From: an uncultured Acetatifactor sp.
Lineage (GTDB): Bacteria; Bacillota; Clostridia; Lachnospirales; Lachnospiraceae
DNA: 8,575 bases
Assembly (NCBI GenBank): GCA_910578995.1
Contig: CAJTSY010000018.1
Location: 5,578 to 14,152, forward strand
Direction of reading: 5' to 3'
A program made the position numbers and the translations under genes. How positions within the stretch are numbered: the first letter of the stretch is position 1; every line of letters starts with the position of its first letter. The notes under the pieces were generated by a model. That model had not been told where the DNA came from. It was given only the letters and a program-made list of their open reading frames with translations, and did no database searches. Below, in pieces: positions 1 to 5,530 of this stretch.

Positions 1-330
1 GTAAATCAATTTGAGAAAATTTGTGGTCATCTGTTGAAATGCTGACTTTGCAGTGTTTACTTACAGCATACCGTTTATCGCAATCCGCTACGTTACGGAC
101 ACCGCAGAGCACAGCGGGATTGATACCTTAGAAGAGAACTGCGCTAAAGCATCGGCTATTGCAAGGGATATCACAGCCGCCTTGTTAACTGAAATTGGAA
201 TAACGGGGCAGAGGGTTACGGAAACGGGCTGCACAGCCGATAAATATAATAAGCGGACAGACCGAGAACAGAGAAAGTGACAGGCTGATTCAGGACAGGA
301 TCGGCATTTGCAGGGGCGGGAGGTAAGAAT
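1..330. other. Stretch without a supportable gene
   Basis: No confident gene was found here. Frame +1 is open from the window edge to a TGA at 43-45 and could be the last 14 codons of a gene starting outside the window, but it is too short to judge. A GTG-initiated frame at 53-280 (75 codons) has mixed codon use, no visible ribosome binding site before the GTG and no family resemblance I recognise. It may be a small hypothetical gene or the remnant of a decayed one. No tRNA, terminator or clear promoter was seen. The last 20 bases carry the ribosome binding site of the next gene. Confidence 0.4.
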
Positions 331-567
331 ATGAACGATATGACACAACTGCTGCATTCCATGGAACAGAGCATAAAGCTGCAGAACCGGGCGAGGGCGG
401 AGAGAAGGGCGGCAAAGGCTGAGGAAGAAAAGAAGGAATTTCAGGAGAAGCTGATGCGTGCCGCGGAGAACAAACTGGAGTTGGAGGGCCTGGCGTCTAA
501 GGTGAAGGGATCCCAGGACGCTGTACAGAGGGATCAGTTGATCGGCATGATGATGGCAGGATTCTGA
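331..567 (+). CDS. Small charged coiled-coil-like hypothetical protein (78 aa)
   Basis: This is a short soluble protein of unknown function that I do not recognise as a family member. Residues ~8-60 are almost all Glu, Lys, Arg, Ala and Leu with hydrophobic residues at heptad-like spacing, which suggests one long amphipathic helix or coiled coil. The C-terminus ends in a Met-rich tail (GMMMAGF). No signal peptide, membrane segment or Cys is present. The ATG is supported by a strong ribosome binding site (GGGAGGT, about 8 nt upstream). An intrinsic terminator 52 nt after the stop makes it the last or only gene of its transcript. A role as a structural or adaptor protein would be pure inference. 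Confidence 0.6.
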   Translation: MNDMTQLLHSMEQSIKLQNRARAERRAAKAEEEKKEFQEKLMRAAENKLELEGLASKVKGSQDAVQRDQLIGMMMAGF

Positions 568-618
568 AAATTGTATCTGTTTTTCAGGATTCGCGCGTTT
601 CATTTCTGGGGGATAAGG

Positions 619-666
619 GATGTGGAGAAGCAGTGATTTGAAATACTGCTTTTCCACATCTTTTTT
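619..666 (+). terminator. Strong intrinsic terminator after the small coiled-coil gene
   Basis: A 16-bp stem pairs 619-634 with 645-660 around a 10-nt loop, with a single G-T wobble and no bulge, followed directly by six Ts (661-666). It ends transcription from the 331-567 gene and insulates the serpin gene, so the serpin needs its own promoter downstream of it. Confidence 0.9.
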
Positions 667-749
667 GTCTAATAGGAAAGTTTCTATTTTTCCGGGCAAT
701 GGCAGGAACTTTTTTCCGTGTTTTTCGTTAATACCTGTAGGAGGGGCGG

Positions 750-810
750 CGGTTCAGGGGAGCCTGGCAGCCGTCTTCGGAAAAACAGAAAAATATATAC
801 TCCTGAACCG
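750..810 (+). promoter_or_regulatory. Inverted repeat in the serpin leader region
   Basis: Bases 750-760 pair with 800-810 over 11 positions: ten Watson-Crick pairs plus one G-U in RNA. The 39-nt loop contains a smaller CCG/CGG hairpin with a TCTT loop (771-780) and a TATACT hexamer (796-801) that could be a -10 box, though no good -35 lies upstream of it. The structure sits between the preceding terminator and the serpin start at 852. It could be an operator, a structured 5' UTR or chance; the sequence does not decide. Confidence 0.35.
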
Positions 811-851
811 GGGGCAGAGACATTGAAAGGGTAAGGAAAGGGCGGATTTAT

Positions 852-2471
852 ATGGGACAAAAGTGGATACAGAAAATATTATGCGGGATATTTCTGGCAG
901 GTTTGATAGGAGGCTTATGCGGGTGCACGGCCGGGGATTTCGGTGCAGCGCGGGGGCAGGGAGCGGCAGACATACGGGAGGATGCCGGGCTTACGGATGG
1001 CAGCAGTACAGGAAATGTGCTGCGTACGGATGGGGGAAGCGGTGCAGCAGTACCGGAAGCGGGAAACGAAAGAGGTACAGCGGTACCGGAAGCGGGAAAT
1101 AGAAGCGGTGCGACAGTACCGGAAGCGGGAAATAGAAGCGGTGCGACAGTACCGGAAGCGGGAAACGGAAGTGGTACAGCGGTACCGGAAGCGGGAAACG
1201 GAAGTAGTGTAGGAGTACAGAAAGCAGGTAATGGAAGAGATATAGGAGTACAGGCGGCGAGTGGCGGAGGTGACACGGCAGCAGCTGCGCAGGCAGCGGA
1301 TGGAGCGGTTGTGGTTACGGATTTCGGACTGCGCCTGCTGCAGCACTGCGCGGAGGCCGCGGCCTTTTTTCCTCCCAATGCCTCCATGCCCATGGACGTA
1401 TACCTGGAGACGGGAAGCAGCGCGAATATCCTGGTGTCCCCCCTGTCCGTGATGACGGCCCTTGCCATGACGGCAGGAGGCGCGGAAGGGGAAACACTGG
1501 CCCAGATGGAAGAGGTATTCGGGATGTCTGTGCCGGAGCTTTCCGCCTATCTGTCCGATTACCAGGAACGTTTTGAAGAAGGGGAAGCAGAAAAAGGGAA
1601 GCTGAACATGGCAAACGGCATCTGGTTTACGGAGGATGAACGGTTTACCGTAGAGCAGGCGTTCCTGGAGAAAAATGAGGAGCTGTTCGGGGCCGGTCTG
1701 CGCCGGGTGCCTTTTGATTCTTCTGCCATGGAGGAGATCAACGGGTGGGTGAAGGAGAATACGGACGGCATGATCGAGGACATCCTGGATGAGATTCCCT
1801 GCGATGCAGTCATGTATCTGGTGAATGCACTGGCTTTTGAAGCACAGTGGCAGGAGATATACCATGATTACCAAGTGAGGGAAGGCATCTTTACCAAAGC
1901 GGACGGAACCGGGCAGAACGTGGATATGATGTATTCCTCGGAAATGTGGTACCTGGAGGATGCTCTGGGAGAAGGGTTTATAAAGGAATACGCAGGGGGA
2001 AAATATGCCTTTGCCGCCCTTCTGCCCCGGGAGGGCATGACGGTTCAGGAATATGTAGCTGCCCTGGACGGAGCGAAGCTTCGGGAAATCCTTGCAAATC
2101 CCCTGGAGGTTCAGGTGGAGGCCGGGATCCCGAAATATAAGAGTGAATACAGTATCACGATGAACAAAGTACTGCAGGAGATGGGGATGGCGGATGCCTT
2201 TGATTCTAACAGGGCGGATTTCAGCGGGATTGGATATTCCCGGAGCGGGAACATCTATATCGGCAGAGTGCTGCACAAAACCTTTATTGCGGTGGACGAG
2301 AGTGGCACGAAGGCAGGCGCAGCCACCGCTGTGGAAATGAAGGACGAATGCGCCATGCTGGAGCCGCCCCAGGTGCGGACTGTGTACCTGGACAGGCCTT
2401 TTGTATACATGATTCTGGACAGGGAGGAAAACGTTCCGGTGTTCCTGGGGATTGTGGAGGAAGTAAACTGA
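852..2471 (+). CDS. Surface lipoprotein serpin (serine protease inhibitor, I4 family)
   Basis: This is a predicted membrane-anchored suicide inhibitor of proteases, displayed outside the cell. Residues 1-24 are a lipoprotein signal peptide, with Lys near the start, a hydrophobic core and lipobox LCGC, and Cys25 as the lipidated residue. Residues ~65-141 form a stalk of seven 11-residue repeats of the type AVPEAGNRSGT. The serpin domain fills ~157-539 (about 380 residues, normal for the family). It contains the SPLSVMTALAMTAGGAEGET helix-B region, a canonical hinge (E483-S-G-T-K-A-G-A-A-T492) and the serpin signature YLDRPFVYMIL (512-522). The small-residue hinge argues for an inhibitory rather than substrate-type serpin. 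Counting 17 residues from the hinge Glu puts P1 at Glu499 and P1' at Cys500, but the loop is a few residues longer than usual after P1, so the scissile bond could be shifted by one or two. The ATG has only a moderate purine-rich ribosome binding site (GGAAAGGG). The gene is monocistronic. Bacterial serpins of gut Firmicutes are known to inhibit host or bacterial proteases; this one's target is unknown. Confidence 0.93.
   Translation: MGQKWIQKILCGIFLAGLIGGLCGCTAGDFGAARGQGAADIREDAGLTDGSSTGNVLRTDGGSGAAVPEAGNERGTAVPEAGNRSGATVPEAGNRSGATVPEAGNGSGTAVPEAGNGSSVGVQKAGNGRDIGVQAASGGGDTAAAAQAADGAVVVTDFGLRLLQHCAEAAAFFPPNASMPMDVYLETGSSANILVSPLSVMTALAMTAGGAEGETLAQMEEVFGMSVPELSAYLSDYQERFEEGEAEKGKLNMANGIWFTEDERFTVEQAFLEKNEELFGAGLRRVPFDSSAMEEINGWVKENTDGMIEDILDEIPCDAVMYLVNALAFEAQWQEIYHDYQVREGIFTKADGTGQNVDMMYSSEMWYLEDALGEGFIKEYAGGKYAFAALLPREGMTVQEYVAALDGAKLREILANPLEVQVEAGIPKYKSEYSITMNKVLQEMGMADAFDSNRADFSGIGYSRSGNIYIGRVLHKTFIAVDESGTKAGAATAVEMKDECAMLEPPQVRTVYLDRPFVYMILDREENVPVFLGIVEEVN
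1044..1274 (+). repeat. 33-bp tandem repeat array encoding the serpin stalk
   Basis: Seven in-frame units of 33 bp start with the GTA codon at 1050, 1083, 1116, 1149, 1182, 1215 and 1248. The first five are near-identical (core GTACCGGAAGCGGGAAA) and the last two are degenerate. Each encodes an 11-residue Val-Pro-Glu-Ala-Gly-Asn unit rich in Gly, Ser and Thr, a flexible linker between the lipid anchor and the serpin domain. The near-identity of the central units suggests recent expansion by slippage or unequal recombination, so copy number may vary between strains. Confidence 0.9.
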
Positions 2472-2552
2472 CGGCGCGGTTTCCGGCCTTTCGGATATGG
2501 CCTGGGGGAAGGCATTCCTGCAGCGTGATGCGGCATCCGGCGGGGAAATTTC

Positions 2553-2942
2553 CTACGGGAGCGCGGTATCCGCCAGGGAATTTCCTTCCAGGAAGGCCTT
2601 TTTCAGGAACCGGGCTTCTTCCAGGGTATTTTTCCAACCGAAAATATTCAGGTTTACTTTCCAGGCACCGTCAGGGTTCTGGGTTACCGTTACTCCTTCC
2701 TTTTCCAGGAGCATTTTCTGCAGGTCAGGTGTATCAAAATATGCTGCCCCGGAGAGGATTCCACTGGCATTCACTACCCGGTGGGCCGGGATGTCTTTTC
2801 CGGCCAGGCCGCATTTCAGCCCGTGTCCTACCTGGCGGGCGTTGCGGGGGCTGCCGCACAATAGGGCGATTTGTCCGTAAGTGGCCACGCAGCCTGCGGG
2901 AATGCGGCGGCAGACGACAGCCATGCGCTGATAGAAGTCCAT
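2553..2942 (-). CDS. Alkyltransferase-like protein (MGMT fold, no catalytic Cys)
   Basis: This is a DNA-binding protein of the O6-alkylguanine-DNA alkyltransferase fold (Pfam DNA_binding_1). It contains the winged-helix part of MGMT: the conserved Tyr22 in ATYGQIA, the nucleotide-flipping Arg equivalent Arg36 in RNARQVG, and the active-site loop as PAHRVV (52-57). The Cys of the PCHR motif is replaced by Ala53. Family members without that Cys (ATL proteins, such as Escherichia coli YbaZ and fission yeast Atl1) cannot transfer the alkyl group. They bind O6-alkylguanine and hand the lesion to nucleotide excision repair. The length of 129 aa fits ATLs, which lack the MGMT N-terminal domain. The ATG is preceded by AAAGGAA at good spacing. 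It lies 123 nt downstream of the broken lipoprotein gene on the same strand and may share its transcript; it converges on the serpin gene. Confidence 0.88.
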   Translation of the reverse strand: MDFYQRMAVVCRRIPAGCVATYGQIALLCGSPRNARQVGHGLKCGLAGKDIPAHRVVNASGILSGAAYFDTPDLQKMLLEKEGVTVTQNPDGAWKVNLNIFGWKNTLEEARFLKKAFLEGNSLADTALP

Positions 2943-2980
2943 GATAAATTCCTTTCTGTGTATTCCGGCTGTTGTGAACA

Positions 2981-3089
2981 GTTTCCTTAGAATTATCTAT
3001 GCCACTGCGGTATAGGCCAGTCTTCGGGCACAGAAGAAAGACCTGCAGGGTTTCCTTATAATTTCCTATGGAACTGCGGTATAGAGCTG
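2981..3089. repeat. Degenerate 40-nt direct repeat at the 3' end of the broken lipoprotein gene
   Basis: Bases 2981-3020 and 3050-3089 align without gaps at 32 of 40 positions, offset by 69 nt, which is exactly 23 codons. The second copy (3050-3089) covers the end and TAG stop of the lipoprotein gene, encoding LYTAVP-stop. The first copy, downstream on the minus strand, would encode AYTAVA-stop in the same frame. The 29 nt between the copies are not repeated. It looks like an old partial duplication of the gene end. Confidence 0.6.
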
Positions 3090-3621
3090 TCCCTCGCTTT
3101 TTCCTCCGTCTGCCGTGCGCAGCAGAATCTTGGTCATCTTCCCGGCGGCGGGAGTGGAGCAGTACAGCAGGTAACCTTTCCGGGAATCGGTGAAATCAAG
3201 ATAAGCTTTTCCGGCGTCACAGCTGTCACATAAGCTGCTATATTCGATGGAAGTCTGCTGCCAGGAGGCGCCCCTGTCGGCAGTAGATTCCACAATCAAA
3301 TGTACCTGGTCAGGGGAAAAATATGCGGTATACGCAGTATGTTCATCCGGAAAGGCAGCGCTCACGGGGCCAGGCATCTGGCTGCCTGTCCCAGGGATTT
3401 CCCTGATAACGCTAAACGATTCCGGACCGTCCTCTGTAAAAAAGCACCTGGTTTTCGGAGGACAAAGCCCAGCCTGTCTTCTCGTCAAACAGGGAGATCT
3501 GTTTCAGGGAAAAAGAGCATTCTTCCACCCTGGAAATTCCGGCAGGGACATCCTCCCGGGCGGAGCAGCCTGCCGTGAAAATGAATACGGCACACAGAAT
3601 GGCAAATCCTTTTTTTCGCAT
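3066..3621 (-). pseudogene. Frameshifted YCF48/BNR-like lipoprotein
   Basis: Two overlapping minus-strand frames make up one gene. The first half starts at ATG 3621 behind a strong ribosome binding site (AAGGAG). It encodes a signal peptide ending in TAGC (a somewhat atypical lipobox), then a segment with KTGWALSSENQVL. Near 3443-3438 the reading continues in another frame (TEDGPESFSV and on to LRTADGGKS). The TGWA...TEDG and TADGGKS elements are typical of BNR/YCF48-type beta-propeller strands. The break lies in a run of six Ts on the sense strand. With five Ts the gene would be one clean frame of 184 codons, since 556 minus 1 divides evenly by three. The result is short for a propeller, and the end after GGKS looks degenerate, so C-terminal loss is also possible. 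Decay, homopolymer sequencing error or phase variation could explain it; I favour decay or error. It lies upstream of the alkyltransferase-like gene on the same strand. Confidence 0.75.
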
Positions 3622-3700
3622 GGGGTTTCTCCTTGCAAGTCTGGTGTATGCTGTTCTTAGATACACATTATTCGAAATATGGAGTATAATGATTGACCTT

Positions 3701-3728
3701 ATTATACAGGAAAAAAGAAAAAAGGCAA
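3701..3728 (-). promoter_or_regulatory. Sigma-A-type promoter for the lipoprotein gene
   Basis: On the minus strand, TTGCCT (3728-3723) is followed after 16 nt by a perfect TATAAT (3706-3701). The spacer is a pyrimidine tract made almost entirely of Ts. It lies 80 nt upstream of ATG 3621, leaving a leader of roughly 70 nt. Confidence 0.6.
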
Positions 3729-3753
3729 GAACATTTGTAACTAATATCAAATA

Positions 3754-3787
3754 ATTCATTTTAATATGATTCATTTTATAGTATAAT
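3754..3787 (+). promoter_or_regulatory. Putative promoter and 10-bp direct repeats upstream of the membrane cassette
   Basis: A perfect TATAAT (3782-3787) lies 36 nt before the TTG start of the MFS gene. The -35 position (3759-3764, TTTTAA with a 17-nt spacer) is poor, so activation by a regulator is plausible. The 10-mer ATTCATTTTA occurs twice, at 3754-3763 and 3769-3778, 15 nt apart and overlapping the -35/-10 spacer. This could be a direct-repeat operator or simply AT-rich promoter DNA. Confidence 0.4.
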
Positions 3788-3823
3788 CAGTGATACAGGC
3801 AGGTAAGGCGGAGGTGACGGCGT

Positions 3824-5059
3824 TTGGACGGGAGGAGAAGCAGGAGGGGAAAAGGAAGTATACAGAGGGTGGCGGTCTATTCCGTTCTGCATTTGTTGGT
3901 GGACGGTCTGTGCGCCCTGGCAATGTTCGGCGTGTTCCTGCAACGGGAGAAGGACTATCTTTATAGCCTGCTGTATAATTTCTGTGCCTTTGCCATGCAG
4001 ATGCCTTTCGGGGTGGTTTTGGATGCCCTGGGGGAAGAGACTGGTGCAGCAGGGGCGCTGTCGGAGAAGGCCGGGATTGCAGAAGTGCGGTCAGAAGATA
4101 TGGAAACGGAACAGTTGCGGGAGGGACGTTACAGCAAATTGCCGGTAGACAGGCCCAAAGCGGTGGATTACGCATTTGCGGCCGTTGTGACAGGGGTACT
4201 TTTCACGGCTGCGGGGGTTTTTACCCATCCGGTAATCCTGGGAATCGGAAACGCGCTGTTCCATGTAGGAGGCGGCGTGGGAACCATGGAGGAGGATCGG
4301 AGGGGAGGCTGGAAAGGCAGGGGACTCGGGGTGTTTGTGGCGCCCGGGGCACTAGGGCTGTACCTGGGGACAATGGCGGCAAAACAAGGGGGCCGGGATG
4401 CGGGAATCCTGGCAGCATGCCTCCTCTCGGCGGGGCTTTTGTGTGTGGAGTTTGTGGGGAGACGTTACGGGAACGGTTCTGCGGAGGAGATTAACGGCAC
4501 TGCTGCGGTTCCCGGACCGGAAGGTAAATGGTTCGGGGCCGCGATCAGCTGTTTCGGGGTGGTCATTCTGCGGTCATATATCGGGATGTCGAGTACTTTT
4601 CCCTGGAAAAAAGGAATTCTTCCGGGAATCCTGGCGGTTCTTGCCCTGGTGGGCGGCAAAGTGGCGGGAGGTTTTGGCGCGGCTAAGTGGGGGTTCTGGA
4701 GAACGGCGGCGGCTTCCCTTGGCGCGGCGGCCCTGTGTTATCTGTTTTCCTCAAATATGGTTCCGGGACTGGCGGCAGTGTTTTTCTTTAATATGACCAT
4801 GCCCATGACTTTGTACGGGATGGCCTGCGCGATGCCGGACAGGCCCGGGTTTGCCTTTGGCTTTCTGACTTTTGCGCTGTTTCTGGGCTTTCTGCCGGTA
4901 TATTTCGGGGCGCTGCTGCCGGTGGAAGGCAGTGTGGCGGGATGTGCGGGCAGCATTCTTTCGCTGCTGTTGTTGTGGGCAGGAATTGGAAGGAGAGGGG
5001 ATGGCAGTATATTTGGTGGAGATGTTCGGCGTTTCCCTGGCGCTGACCATGGGGATTGA
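3824..5059 (+). CDS. MFS-type membrane transporter, distantly fosmidomycin-resistance-like
   Basis: This polytopic membrane protein (411 aa, about 12 hydrophobic segments) probably exports or takes up a small molecule; the substrate is unknown. The first segments (YSVLHLLVDGLCALAMFGVF, 19-38) and the GNALFHVGGG stretch around residues 133-142 resemble the Fsr/fosmidomycin-resistance branch of the major facilitator superfamily, which has similar His-Asp and GxALFHP elements. Motif A after TM2 begins normally (FGVVLDALG, 62-70) but is followed by a hydrophilic insertion of about 45 residues before TM3. The start is TTG at 3824, chosen because GGAGGT (3810-3815) sits 8 nt upstream and no in-frame ATG fits better. 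The gene overlaps the next one by 59 nt. Assignment to MFS is fairly secure; the Fsr likeness is weak and should not be read as drug resistance. Confidence 0.78.
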   Translation: MDGRRSRRGKGSIQRVAVYSVLHLLVDGLCALAMFGVFLQREKDYLYSLLYNFCAFAMQMPFGVVLDALGEETGAAGALSEKAGIAEVRSEDMETEQLREGRYSKLPVDRPKAVDYAFAAVVTGVLFTAAGVFTHPVILGIGNALFHVGGGVGTMEEDRRGGWKGRGLGVFVAPGALGLYLGTMAAKQGGRDAGILAACLLSAGLLCVEFVGRRYGNGSAEEINGTAAVPGPEGKWFGAAISCFGVVILRSYIGMSSTFPWKKGILPGILAVLALVGGKVAGGFGAAKWGFWRTAAASLGAAALCYLFSSNMVPGLAAVFFFNMTMPMTLYGMACAMPDRPGFAFGFLTFALFLGFLPVYFGALLPVEGSVAGCAGSILSLLLLWAGIGRRGDGSIFGGDVRRFPGADHGD

Positions 5060-5429
5060 ACTGGCCGTGGCCTGTTATCTGCTTCGCGGGGCAGGCGGAC
5101 TTGGTATAGCAGCCTGTTTTCAGCTTCGCAGGGGAAAGCGGGAGAGGGGAAGACGATGGGGCGTGATCGTGGTACTGGTGAATGTGCTGACGAATCCGCC
5201 TGCCGTGCTGTTTTGCTGGCTTGGACGAATCTGTCTGTCCGCCGCGGAAGTGCCGGTGCAGTTGGCGGTGGAAGTGTTGGTGGTGGCGGTGGAGGCTTAT
5301 GTTTACCGCTGTTTTGCCGGGAAGCCCGGATGGGGGATCGAAAGGCCTTATTTATTGGCAGTGGCGGCAAACGTCTGCTCCTGGTTGGGCGGACGGTGGC
5401 TTATGGGGATATGTGGCAGGGGATTTTGA
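5001..5429 (+). CDS. Small four-helix integral membrane protein
   Basis: This 142-residue membrane protein of unknown function has hydrophobic segments near residues 4-28, 52-74, 83-104 and 112-132. Between the first two lies a short basic loop (LRRGKRERGRR, ~41-51) likely to face the cytosol. Segment two contains VNVLTNP, and segment three carries two Glu residues within the membrane (EVLVVAVEAYVYR). Intramembrane acidic residues and the TNP motif suggest a conserved functional surface rather than a plain anchor. The ATG at 5001 is chosen over longer in-frame starts because AGGAG (4991-4995) precedes it. It begins 59 nt inside the MFS gene, so translational coupling is likely. I infer it works with the transporter; I do not recognise a named family. 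Confidence 0.78.
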   Translation: MAVYLVEMFGVSLALTMGIELAVACYLLRGAGGLGIAACFQLRRGKRERGRRWGVIVVLVNVLTNPPAVLFCWLGRICLSAAEVPVQLAVEVLVVAVEAYVYRCFAGKPGWGIERPYLLAVAANVCSWLGGRWLMGICGRGF

Positions 5430-5530
5430 TGCAGGAAGTTTCGGCGTTTCTGTTCTTTTCCATAATGCGGACGGCAGGGAGCAGCAGTGGGGAGCCGGAA
5501 ACAGTTTCAGGTACATGAAAAGGAGGGGTT

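Noticed and set aside
53..280. 75-codon GTG-initiated frame at the left end
   Set aside because: No ribosome binding site and no recognisable family; kept only as a remark on the 1-330 stretch.
620..826. 68-codon frame starting inside the terminator
   Set aside because: Its start codon lies in the terminator stem and its sequence has no coding character.
943..1212. Alternative plus-strand frame through the 33-bp repeats giving a charged RYRKRE-type repeat protein
   Set aside because: It is an out-of-frame reading of the serpin stalk with no independent ribosome binding site.
915..2276. 453-codon open frame antisense to the serpin gene
   Set aside because: It mirrors GC-rich coding sequence, has His/Arg/Cys-rich composition typical of shadow frames and no family features; the sense serpin is unambiguous.
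2480..2510. GGCC-type stem between the convergent serpin and alkyltransferase-like genes
   Set aside because: The stem is only four pairs plus a bulged extension and no T-run follows on either strand, so it is not a supportable terminator.
2969..2981. CTGTT-GTG-AACAG palindrome upstream of the alkyltransferase-like gene
   Set aside because: Five-bp arms are too short to claim an operator without conservation data.
4738..5370. 210-codon minus-strand frame across the membrane cassette
   Set aside because: Pro/Arg/Ser-rich shadow of two well-supported plus-strand membrane protein genes.
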